A stretch of DNA of 10,654 bases from Flavobacterium sp. GTDB lineage: Bacteria > Bacteroidota > Bacteroidia > Flavobacteriales > Flavobacteriaceae. The position numbers and the translations under genes were made by a program. Of the stretch, positions 1 to 6,468 are shown in pieces (position 1 is the stretch's first letter; the number at the start of each line of letters is the position of its first letter). The stretch is from contig SEBM01000091.1 in the NCBI GenBank assembly GCA_004296145.1, positions 1 to 10,654 of the forward strand, in the 5' to 3' direction. The notes under the pieces are model-generated. The model saw nothing but the letters and a program-made list of their open reading frames with translations. It was not told the DNA's origin and did no database searches.

Positions 1-68
1 TGACAAGATTGAGGGATTACTTCCCTAAAATTGGAATTTGGAATTTAAAAAATTGAAAATTTCCTCCC
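1..68 (-). other. Downstream region of the aarF-like gene with short repeats and a weak hairpin
   Basis: No gene is visible here. The stretch holds a short direct repeat (TTGGAATT twice, 31-46) and an imperfect inverted repeat, GGAATTT at 40-46 against AAATTTCC at 57-64, which would pair with one bulged base. A second small hairpin is AGGGA (12-16) against TCCCT (22-26). On the minus strand these follow the aarF-like stop codon, so they may act as a weak terminator. There is no strong GC stem with a clean T-run. Similar short AT-rich repeats occur between genes in flavobacteria, and this may be only such spacer DNA. Confidence 0.3.
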
Positions 69-1373
69 TTAATATTTCAAATAATTATCAACCACAATTT
101 TAGCCTTTAAATCAAACATTAAATTATACAAACCAAAGAAAGTACGGTTCATGTAAATAAAGTGCTTAGAACCGCGGTTTCCGTTCATTTTTCTTAGGTT
201 GGTATCTTCTGAAAAACGTTTTCCTAATTCGGCGATTGCATTAAAGAAAGTTTCATCTGCAAAATCGAAAGTATCGTTTTGAAAAGGTTTTGTAAAAAGC
301 GATAATAAATCATGGAACATTTCGGTAAAATACTCGATTTCTTCCGGCGTATCGTCTTCACGAAGGATTTCTAATTCGAATAACTTTTTGTTAAAAAGCG
401 TCTGATCTGTAATCACATTTTTATTGATTAATTCAAAATACGGAATGTAAAAGTCGTCCGGAATTTGTTTCATACAACCAAAATCAAGTGCAATTAATTG
501 GTTATGTTCGTCAACCAGGAAATTTCCCGGATGCGGATCGGCGTGCACTTTTTTCAAAACATGAATCTGGTACATATAAAAATCCCAAAGCGCCTGACCA
601 ATTTTATCGCCCACTTGCTGATCTGTATTTACTGCTGTAAACTCAGAAAGATGAATTCCCGTCATCCAATCCATTGTAATAATTTTCTCCGATGAAAACT
701 CAGGATAATAATTAGGGAAGCTTATATTTTCTATTTTATTGCAGGCTTCAACCACTTCTTTACTTTGTTCAAGTTCCAATAAGTAATTGGTTTCTTCAAT
801 AAGTTTGTCTTCGACTTCCTTAAAATATTTATCAGAATCTTTTCCCTGCAGGTTAAACATTCTGATCGCAATTGGTTTTACCAAAGCCAAATCTGACGAA
901 ATACTGTTGGCAACACCCGGATACTGAATTTTTACGGCCAGTTTTTTATTGTCTTTTACAGCCAAATGAACCTGTCCGATACTGGCAGCGTTTACAGAAT
1001 TGGCATTAAACTCGTCAAAGATTTCATAAGGCGTTTTTCCGAAATTGGTTTTAAATGTTTTTAAAACCAAAGGCGCAGAAAGGGGCGGTACAGAAAATTG
1101 CGACAAAGAGAACTTTTCTACATAAGCCTGAGGCAGAAAATTCTTGTCCATGCTTAGCATTTGTGCCACTTTTAGTGCACTCCCTTTAAGGCTTTTAAGT
1201 CCGTCGTAAATATCTTCGGCGTTATTTTCGTTAAGTTTATGACGTGTCAAATCAGGATTAACGATTTTTTCTGCGTAATGCTTAACGTAATTTACGCCAA
1301 TTTTAGCTCCGGTTTGTACCAGTTTTCCGGCTCTTTCTATTTTTGAGGTGGGTATATAATCGATTGTTTTCAT
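69..1373 (-). CDS. AarF/UbiB (ABC1/ADCK) family atypical protein kinase-like protein
   Basis: This 434-residue protein belongs to the ABC1/UbiB/COQ8 family of atypical kinase-like ATPases, whose studied members support isoprenoid quinone synthesis or lipid handling at membranes. The family motifs appear in order: the N-terminal KxGQ-type motif as KVAQ (68-71, followed by MLSMD), the Ala-rich nucleotide loop NAASIGQVH (128-136), the ATP-binding lysine in VKIQYPG (K148), the catalytic and metal-binding ADPHPGN (D279, N284), and DFG (297-299). All predicted catalytic residues are present. The one departure is alanine for glycine in KxGQ. The ATG overlaps the stop of the upstream TetR-type gene by 4 bases (ATGA), so the two are translationally coupled. 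Family membership is secure. The substrate is unknown, and a role in menaquinone metabolism would be inference from relatives. Confidence 0.93.
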   Translation of the reverse strand: MKTIDYIPTSKIERAGKLVQTGAKIGVNYVKHYAEKIVNPDLTRHKLNENNAEDIYDGLKSLKGSALKVAQMLSMDKNFLPQAYVEKFSLSQFSVPPLSAPLVLKTFKTNFGKTPYEIFDEFNANSVNAASIGQVHLAVKDNKKLAVKIQYPGVANSISSDLALVKPIAIRMFNLQGKDSDKYFKEVEDKLIEETNYLLELEQSKEVVEACNKIENISFPNYYPEFSSEKIITMDWMTGIHLSEFTAVNTDQQVGDKIGQALWDFYMYQIHVLKKVHADPHPGNFLVDEHNQLIALDFGCMKQIPDDFYIPYFELINKNVITDQTLFNKKLFELEILREDDTPEEIEYFTEMFHDLLSLFTKPFQNDTFDFADETFFNAIAELGKRFSEDTNLRKMNGNRGSKHFIYMNRTFFGLYNLMFDLKAKIVVDNYLKY

Positions 1374-2032
1374 TGTCTGGTGTATATTTTTTCTTTAAAA
1401 AGAAATTTTCCTAAATCTATAAGGTGATTCAACGGAGCAATATTCATTAACTCAAAAGAAGCGTTAACTGATTTTTCGATAAAAATATCTGTTTTTTCAA
1501 AAGCCGCAGACGAATCGTCTACCCAGAATTTTATGGTCATCATCAATTGCAGCCATGCCGTTTCCTGAATTGTTTTTTCCTGAAATTTTTGCAATTTTTC
1601 TACTTCCAGTCTGTAATCATCTGTCAGGATTTCTGCAACATATTCTTTAAAACTTTCGCGAAGTAAACTCAGTTGTGTCAGGTTTCTAACAGGATTTGGA
1701 TCTAATTTCATGCTTTGCAAAACATAACTTCTGTTGGCTGTTAAAACTTCAAAAAAAGTAAAATAAAAACTCAGCATTTTATTCTTCATAGTGTATTCAG
1801 CATAATCTGTGTTTTTGTGCAACAAATCTACTGTGTTGGCAAAAAACAACCTGAAAATCTCTTTTTCTAAACCTTCGAGCGTTCCGAAAAAAGTATAAAA
1901 TTCAGCTTCCGTAAAATCTTTTCCTTTTACAAAATGATAAACAGACGAAGGTTTTTTTCCTGTTTCCAGAACTTCATCCATATATATCGAAACAATATCA
2001 TCTTTGGTTATAATCTTTTTTTTCGTTGCCAT
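1370..2032 (-). CDS. TetR family regulator (diverged DNA-binding domain) coupled to the aarF-like gene
   Basis: The 220-residue product has the overall build of a TetR-family regulator. An N-terminal stretch includes a segment (EAEFYTFFGTLEGLEKEIF) that corresponds to the usual 'tlYyhFgsKegLl' end of the TetR DNA-binding domain. The rest is a helical region typical of a TetR ligand-binding and dimerisation domain. The helix-turn-helix itself is poorly conserved, so DNA binding is likely but not certain. I chose the ATG at 2032 (MATKKK) rather than the in-frame ATG at 2068, because the extra 12 residues look non-conserved and would run into the putative promoter/operator region. It is the first gene of a two-gene operon with the aarF-like kinase (4-base overlap) and is divergent from the TIGR01777 epimerase. 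It probably regulates one or both sides, but its ligand is unknown. Confidence 0.8.
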   Translation of the reverse strand: MATKKKIITKDDIVSIYMDEVLETGKKPSSVYHFVKGKDFTEAEFYTFFGTLEGLEKEIFRLFFANTVDLLHKNTDYAEYTMKNKMLSFYFTFFEVLTANRSYVLQSMKLDPNPVRNLTQLSLLRESFKEYVAEILTDDYRLEVEKLQKFQEKTIQETAWLQLMMTIKFWVDDSSAAFEKTDIFIEKSVNASFELMNIAPLNHLIDLGKFLFKEKIYTRQ

Positions 2033-2067
2033 CTGATTAAATTTAGAATTTGCCCTAAAGGTAAGCA

Positions 2068-2099
2068 ATGTTTAAGTATCTTTATTAATCGTTAAACAT
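2068..2099. promoter_or_regulatory. Inverted repeat between divergent tetR-like and epimerase genes (candidate operator)
   Basis: ATGTTTAA (2068-2075) is matched perfectly by TTAAACAT (2092-2099) across a 16-base spacer. The centre lies almost midway between the two divergent start codons (2032 and 2129). Its position next to a TetR-type gene makes it a candidate autoregulatory operator. Weak -7-like boxes nearby are TATCTTTA on the plus strand (2077-2084) and TACCTTTA on the minus strand (2063 down to 2056). Neither has a convincing -33 element. In such AT-rich sequence an 8 bp match can arise by chance. Confidence 0.3.
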
Positions 2100-2128
2100 A
2101 AGGCGGTGTTAAATAAATTATAAAGCAA

Positions 2129-3040
2129 ATGACTGAAAATGTACTAATTACTGGCGGCACAGGATTTATTGGCAAATACTTAACAGACCTCCTTATTGCT
2201 AATGGTTTTTCTGTGTCTGTTTTGAGTCGAAGCGAAAGAAAAAACACTGATTTGATAAAGTATTATAAGTGGGATTTAAAGAAAGATTTCATTGATGAAA
2301 ATGCAATTCTGAATGCAGATTATATCATACATCTGGCAGGCGAAGGAATTGTAGAAAAACGATGGACAAATAGCCGTAAAAAAGCCATTCTGGAAAGCCG
2401 TATAAAACCAATTGAAATGATTTATACTATTCTCCAAAAAAATAATAAGACCTTAAAAGGTTTTGTTTCTTCTTCTGCTGTCGGAATTTATGGTGCTTAT
2501 ACAAGTCAAAACATTTGTACTGAAGACACGCCGCCGGCAAATGATTTTTTAGGAATTACTTGTCAGATATGGGAAGATACCGTAGCTAAAATTGGTTCTC
2601 TGGGAATAAGAACTGTAAAAATAAGAACGGGAATTGTGTTAGGAAAAAATGAAGGTTTTCTCAAAAAAGTAGCGCCAAGTTTTAAAGCTGGTTTTGGGTC
2701 CATTTTAGGCTCCGGAAAACAATATATCCCGTGGATTCGTGTAGAAGATTTAAGTAGAATCTATTTAAAATCAATCACAGATATACAAATGCACGGCGCT
2801 TATAATGCGGCCGTAACAGATAATACAACCAATTTGACGTTATCAAAAATACTGGCCAATTTGTATGGATATAGTATCCGGCTCCCAAAGGTTCCTAAAT
2901 TTATCCTTAAAGTTGTTTTGGGCGAAATGAGTGTCGCTGTCCTGGAAGGACAAAGGGTTTCTTCTGAAAAAATACAGAAAGAAGGTTTTGAGTTTCAATT
3001 TTCAGATATTGAAACTGCACTTTCTGACTGTATCCGTTAA
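2129..3040 (+). CDS. TIGR01777 family NAD(P)-binding epimerase/oxidoreductase (YfcH-like)
   Basis: This 303-residue protein is an extended short-chain dehydrogenase of the TIGR01777 group (E. coli YfcH type), close to the usual family length. The Rossmann fold begins at once with GGTGFIG (9-15). It is followed by IIHLAGEGI and the family signature around RW..SRK..I..SR, then SSSAVGIYG (114-122) carrying the candidate catalytic tyrosine Y121. The segment from VRTGIVLG-like residues to PWIRVEDL and the C-terminal domain with LPKVPKFILK and the conserved GQRVSSEK complete the fold. No member has a firmly assigned substrate that I can name. The gene diverges from the TetR/AarF operon and may share its regulation. 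It ends 3 bases from the stop of the convergent YceI-like gene, leaving no room for a terminator between them. Confidence 0.92.
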   Translation: MTENVLITGGTGFIGKYLTDLLIANGFSVSVLSRSERKNTDLIKYYKWDLKKDFIDENAILNADYIIHLAGEGIVEKRWTNSRKKAILESRIKPIEMIYTILQKNNKTLKGFVSSSAVGIYGAYTSQNICTEDTPPANDFLGITCQIWEDTVAKIGSLGIRTVKIRTGIVLGKNEGFLKKVAPSFKAGFGSILGSGKQYIPWIRVEDLSRIYLKSITDIQMHGAYNAAVTDNTTNLTLSKILANLYGYSIRLPKVPKFILKVVLGEMSVAVLEGQRVSSEKIQKEGFEFQFSDIETALSDCIR

Positions 3041-3043
3041 AAT

Positions 3044-3583
3044 TTATTTCATAATTCCGCTCAAATCTGTCTGGACTATTTTTGAAATTTTATTGGCCAC
3101 CATATAAGGAATTTCGATATTAAAATCAGAAACCGATAACGGAAAGTTTGATGCAATCTGAATTCCTTCGGGAACCTTTTTAATAAGCGCTTTTACAGCT
3201 ATAACTTTGTATTTTCCGTGAATATAAAGTTTGCCTTTTACATCATATTCTTTTTCATTTTCGCTAATGTCTTTCATGTCAAATTTTTCAATTTTCCCTT
3301 TAAAGACGGCTTTCGGATAACGACGACTTTCTATATAATTATCATTAAAATGTTCCTGCATTAAATCCATTTTAAAACGAAAATCTTTTATTACAACAGT
3401 ACAAATTAAAGTACTTGTATTAGGCTCCAAAACAATGATACCGAGTTTATTTACCGCTTTTACTTCTTCAAAGAAAGGCACAGAAGCTTCAAAATTTACA
3501 ATTGCCGTACTGGTTTTAAATTTATCCTGAGCTAGTATGGAAAATGCGGAAAAAAATAGAATAAATAAAGTAGTTCTTTTCAT
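3044..3583 (-). CDS. Secreted YceI-like domain protein
   Basis: The 179-residue product starts with a clear Sec signal peptide (MKRTTLFILFFSAFSILA, probable cleavage before QDKF) and would be periplasmic. The mature part matches the YceI-like beta-barrel (lipocalin-like) family: an early STAIVNFEAS strand, the IKDFRFKMDLMQEHFNDNY segment, the conserved RYPKAVFKGKI, and the C-terminal V.DF.I.IP region. YceI proteins bind isoprenoid-type lipids in characterised cases, but the ligand here is unknown. An ATG four codons upstream (3595) is also in frame. I prefer 3583 because the signal peptide begins there with the usual MK-basic start. It converges on the epimerase with a 3-base gap. Confidence 0.88.
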   Translation of the reverse strand: MKRTTLFILFFSAFSILAQDKFKTSTAIVNFEASVPFFEEVKAVNKLGIIVLEPNTSTLICTVVIKDFRFKMDLMQEHFNDNYIESRRYPKAVFKGKIEKFDMKDISENEKEYDVKGKLYIHGKYKVIAVKALIKKVPEGIQIASNFPLSVSDFNIEIPYMVANKISKIVQTDLSGIMK

Positions 3584-3641
3584 AATCGTCAACATTAAAC
3601 AATTATGTCATTCGGTTTTTTTATTTATTTTAAGAAGAGAA

Positions 3642-3719
3642 AAACTGAATGGCAGTACTCCGTGAAACAGGAACTGAATCCATGTACTTAAAGTTACGAA
3701 ATAATCTGCCATTCAGCTT
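3642..3719 (-). terminator. Long-loop hairpin with T-run downstream of the VOC gene
   Basis: Read on the minus strand, CTGAATGGCAG and CTGCCATTCAG form a perfect 11 bp stem. A G:U and two A:U pairs extend it to 14 bp (arms 3706-3719 and 3642-3655 on the plus strand). The 3' arm runs into TTTTTCTCTTCTT, as expected for an intrinsic terminator of the minus-strand VOC gene. The loop is unusually long (50 bases) and has its own small inverted repeat (AGTAC/GTACT) and a third copy of ACTGAATC. The size makes a simple terminator less certain. A structured 3' element or a remnant of a small mobile repeat is possible. Confidence 0.5.
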
Positions 3720-3761
3720 GTGATTTACTGCTAAATATTTGTGAAAAAATTAGCCTGATAA

Positions 3762-4154
3762 TTATTGTACTTCGGTACAGATTTCTACCAAAAATCCATC
3801 AAGGTCACGCACATACGCAACAATCTGACCCCACGGTTTTTTAGTTGGTTCTTTTACCAGAACGGCTCCAAAAGAAGTGGCTTTTTGTACCATTTCGGCA
3901 ACATCGTCTGTTATAAAACCAATTTCGATTGCAAAAGGTTTAGCTTCAAGATTACTTTCTATAAAACCTTCTTCTATATTTTGTGCTGCCAGTTTTTTTG
4001 AAGCGAACGAAAGTGTTGTTTCTCCGGTTAATAATTCGCCATAATCATTTTCAGGAGTGATGAATTTTCTGGAGAAACCGAAAGCATTTTCATAGAATAA
4101 AATCGACTCTTCGACATTTTCTACATATAATATGGTGTATCCGAATTTTATCAT
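3762..4154 (-). CDS. VOC (glyoxalase/bleomycin resistance fold) protein
   Basis: The 130-residue product has the vicinal oxygen chelate fold: two beta-alpha-beta-beta-beta modules, with a first module GYTILYVENVEESILFYENAF and a second ending RDLDGFLVEICTE. Length and layout match single-chain VOC proteins of the glyoxalase/bleomycin-resistance superfamily. Of the positions that bind metal in glyoxalase I, acidic residues fit at E40 and E124. The first histidine position appears to be tyrosine (Y6) and the third appears to be glutamate (E77). It is therefore not a classic glyoxalase I, and its substrate cannot be told from sequence. It lies 62 bases downstream of the thioesterase gene on the same strand, with no obvious promoter between, so co-transcription is possible. 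Confidence 0.88.
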   Translation of the reverse strand: MIKFGYTILYVENVEESILFYENAFGFSRKFITPENDYGELLTGETTLSFASKKLAAQNIEEGFIESNLEAKPFAIEIGFITDDVAEMVQKATSFGAVLVKEPTKKPWGQIVAYVRDLDGFLVEICTEVQ

Positions 4155-4216
4155 TTTTATGTTTTTTAATTATATATTAATTTAAAATTTGATTTTTGAA
4201 CATAGCACGGTTTCAA

Positions 4217-4765
4217 TTAGCCAATTTCCAGCAATACATTATATTTATCTAAACTTGCCAAATCCTCAATAGAATTGACGTTGGTAATTCTAGCGTGTTC
4301 TTCGACTTCTTTTTTGGCTTCAATTTGTTTGATACATTTTCTAAAACGGCGCACTTCTTCCAGATTAGATAAAATAAGTCCGGGAACCTGAACGCTTTTA
4401 CCATCTTTGTCTTTGGCAACCATTGTAAAATAAGAGGAATTACAATGTTTTATAACTCCGGTCTGAATATTTTCTGCTTCTACGCGAATGCCTACAATCA
4501 TAGAACTTCTTCCTACATAATTTACAGAAGCTTTCATCGTTACTAATTCTCCGACTTCAATTGGTTTTAAAAAGTTAACCGTATCAACAGAAGCGGTTAC
4601 GCAATAATTTCCACAAAATTTTGATGCTGAAGCAAAGGCAATCTGGTCAAGCAATTGTAGAATATATCCTCCGTGAATTTTTCCACTAAAATTGGTATGC
4701 GACGGAAGCATTAATTCTGAAATGCTTATTTTGGAGGATGAAACAGGTTTAAAATCAGGGGTCAT
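4217..4765 (-). CDS. Hotdog-fold acyl-CoA thioesterase
   Basis: This 182-residue protein is an acyl-CoA hydrolase of the YciA/BACH type, which cleaves acyl-CoA to free fatty acid and CoA in the cytoplasm. The signature is N25-FSGKI-H31-GG followed by the helix YILQLLDQIAF with D40, matching the hotdog active-site pattern in which the Asn and Asp act in catalysis. Next come the ASVDTVNFLKPI strand and GELVTMKASVNYVGRSSM, also typical. The C-terminal tail of about 50 residues after the fold (from roughly residue 130) is charged and probably helical. Upstream lies the heptamer repeat region that separates it from rmuC. Family assignment is firm, but chain-length preference cannot be read from the sequence. 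Confidence 0.92.
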   Translation of the reverse strand: MTPDFKPVSSSKISISELMLPSHTNFSGKIHGGYILQLLDQIAFASASKFCGNYCVTASVDTVNFLKPIEVGELVTMKASVNYVGRSSMIVGIRVEAENIQTGVIKHCNSSYFTMVAKDKDGKSVQVPGLILSNLEEVRRFRKCIKQIEAKKEVEEHARITNVNSIEDLASLDKYNVLLEIG

Positions 4766-4797
4766 ATTTTTTGGTTTATTTATTTTTGTTTTTAGTC

Positions 4798-4929
4798 TTT
4801 TTAGTACTTAGTCCTTAGTGTTTAGTCCTTAGTATTTAGTATTTAGTATTTAGTTCTTAGTATTTAGTTCTTAGTATCTTTATTAAATTCTAAGTTCTAG
4901 GGACTAAGGACTAAAAAACTAAGGCCTAA
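4798..4929. repeat. TTAGTNY heptamer tandem array with flanking inverted copies
   Basis: Eleven contiguous heptamers of the form TTAGTNY run from 4801 to 4877 (endings AC, CC, GT, CC, AT, AT, AT, TC, AT, TC, AT). The inverse form appears downstream as GGACTAA twice (4901-4914), then ACTAA and GGCCTAA up to 4929. The segment 4798-4814 pairs with 4901-4917 with one mismatch over 17 bp, so the region could fold into a large hairpin. It fills the whole spacer between the minus-strand rmuC and thioesterase genes, and the rmuC stop codon (TAG, 4928-4926) lies inside the outermost copy. The array may act as a transcription attenuator, a protein-binding array, or merely a slippage-prone simple repeat. 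Confidence 0.85.
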
Positions 4930-6287
4930 AGACTTTCCTCAGAATTTGCTCTGACAATAATGTTTTCAGGAAGCGCTTTTTTGGCCTTTGCTCCCATTTT
5001 CTTTAATTTTTCAACACTAGAAATTAGGTTTCCTTTTCCGTCAACCAGTTTGTTCATGGCATTTTCATATTCGGTTTTGGTATCTTTGATTTTGTTTCCG
5101 ATTCTTACCAGATCGGAAACAAAACCTTCAAATTTATCGTATAGTGCGCCGGCCTGTCTGGCAATTTCAAAAGCATTTTCCTGTTGTTTCTGGTTCACCC
5201 ACATACTGTCGATCGTGCGCAATGTGGCAAGCAGCGTACTTGGCGTCACGATTACAATATTTCTGTCGAATGCCCTGTTATATAAAGTTGAATCTTCATT
5301 TAAAGCAATGGCAAAAGCTGGCTCAATCGGAATAAAAAGCAACACAAAGTCGGGACTTTCTATTTGATATAAATCATGGTAATTTTTGTTTCCAAGTTGT
5401 TCAACATGTCTTTTTATAGAATTGACGTGTTCTTTTAATAAATCAATTTTTAAAATTTCCGATTCTTCGTTGATCCATTTTTCATACGCCACCAAAGACA
5501 CTTTAGAATCGACAATCATTTTCTTACCATCGGGCAGATTGATTACAACATCAGGAAAAACCCTCGCTCCTTCTGTATTGGTAAAACTCTGCTGCACTTC
5601 ATATTCGCGCCCTTTTTCGAGTCCTGATTTTTCTAAAACGCGTTCCAGAACCAGCTCGCCCCAGTTTCCCTGCATTTTGCTGTCACCTTTTAGTGCTTTT
5701 GTCAGATTCAGGGTTTCTTTGCTCATTTGAGCATTCATTTCACTTAAACCAACAATTTGCTGGCGCAATGCGGCATGATAATCAATACTTTCTTTGTGGG
5801 TTTGTTCTACTTTTTGTTCAAAACCATGAATTTTATCCTGCAAAGGCAAAAGGATATTTTTCATGTTTTCACTGTTTTGCTCGGTGAATTTTGCTGATTT
5901 TTCTTCGAGGATTTTATTGGCTAAGTTTTCAAATTCTTTGGTGAATTTATCCTGTAATTCGTTTATTTCGTTTTTCTGTTCTTTGTGGCGTTCCCATAAA
6001 TTTTCAAAATCAACTTCTTTTTTAGAAAGCTGAATCGCAAGACTGTCTTTTTCTGTTCGTATATTTTCTTTTTCTGAATTGTTTAAGTAAAGCTGCTTTT
6101 CAAAAAGATTTCTTTCTTTTTCAAATTGTTCTTTCTGCAATTGCTGCTGATTTGCCATTGCGGTCAATCTTTCGTTCAGACTTACTTTTTCTGCTTCAGA
6201 TTTAGCAGAAAACAACAATTTTCCTAAGTATATCCCTAAAAACAAAGCAATTATAAAAATCAATAAAAACGGAAGAAAATCGAACAT
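4926..6287 (-). CDS. rmuC: DNA recombination protein RmuC
   Basis: The 453-residue product has the full RmuC layout. One N-terminal membrane helix (about residues 4-26, FLPFLLIFIIALFLGIYLG) is followed by a long coiled coil (about 30-205, rich in Glu, Lys and Gln). The RmuC nuclease-like domain has the GNWGELVLERVLEKSGL motif and a PD-(D/E)xK core, PDVVINLPDGKKMIVDSKVS, with D246, D260 and K262 in place. In E. coli, RmuC limits DNA inversions at short inverted repeats. The anchored coiled coil plus nuclease domain suggests action at the inner membrane, but its biochemical activity is not settled. The C-terminus (RANSEESL) ends in a stop codon that falls in the adjacent heptamer repeat region, so the final residues may be set by the repeat. 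Confidence 0.95.
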   Translation of the reverse strand: MFDFLPFLLIFIIALFLGIYLGKLLFSAKSEAEKVSLNERLTAMANQQQLQKEQFEKERNLFEKQLYLNNSEKENIRTEKDSLAIQLSKKEVDFENLWERHKEQKNEINELQDKFTKEFENLANKILEEKSAKFTEQNSENMKNILLPLQDKIHGFEQKVEQTHKESIDYHAALRQQIVGLSEMNAQMSKETLNLTKALKGDSKMQGNWGELVLERVLEKSGLEKGREYEVQQSFTNTEGARVFPDVVINLPDGKKMIVDSKVSLVAYEKWINEESEILKIDLLKEHVNSIKRHVEQLGNKNYHDLYQIESPDFVLLFIPIEPAFAIALNEDSTLYNRAFDRNIVIVTPSTLLATLRTIDSMWVNQKQQENAFEIARQAGALYDKFEGFVSDLVRIGNKIKDTKTEYENAMNKLVDGKGNLISSVEKLKKMGAKAKKALPENIIVRANSEESL

Positions 6288-6360
6288 ATCTAAGTTTATT
6301 TTTAAGTAAAAGTACGCAATAATACGTAGTTGAAAATTTTAAAATCGAAATTTCACTAAA

Positions 6361-6372
6361 TGTTAATTAACA
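6361..6372. promoter_or_regulatory. 12 bp perfect palindrome between rmuC and the lipoprotein gene
   Basis: TGTTAATTAACA is a perfect palindrome in the 181-base divergent spacer, 74 bases upstream of the rmuC start and 97 bases upstream of the lipoprotein start. It could be a binding site for a dimeric regulator. No exact TAnnTTTG box is visible on either strand here, and a weak TACTTTTA lies on the minus strand nearer rmuC. A palindrome made almost only of A and T may be chance in this base composition. Confidence 0.25.
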
Positions 6373-6468
6373 CTCTGTTTTAAAACATTGCCATCAAATA
6401 TGAGATACCTGAACGCAACCTTTCAAAAAGAACAACATCTTGTAAATATAACCTATTAAAAAAATATC

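Noticed and set aside
498..695. Plus-strand 65-residue open frame opposite the aarF-like gene
   Set aside because: It lies over the conserved catalytic region of the AarF-like protein and resembles no protein family.
2033..2068. TetR-type gene starting at 2068
   Set aside because: The extra 12 residues fit no conserved TetR start and the codons would cover the inverted repeat and possible minus-strand promoter; MATKKK at 2032 is the better start.
4960..5887. Plus-strand open frames opposite rmuC (4960-5367, 5144-5335, 5386-5730, 5693-5887)
   Set aside because: They are antisense to a well-conserved gene, have no recognisable motifs, and show Ser/Phe/Cys-rich composition typical of reversed coding sequence.
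6313..6328. TACG/CGTA short inverted repeat near rmuC as an operator
   Set aside because: The arms are only 4 bp with an 8-base spacer, well within chance for this sequence.
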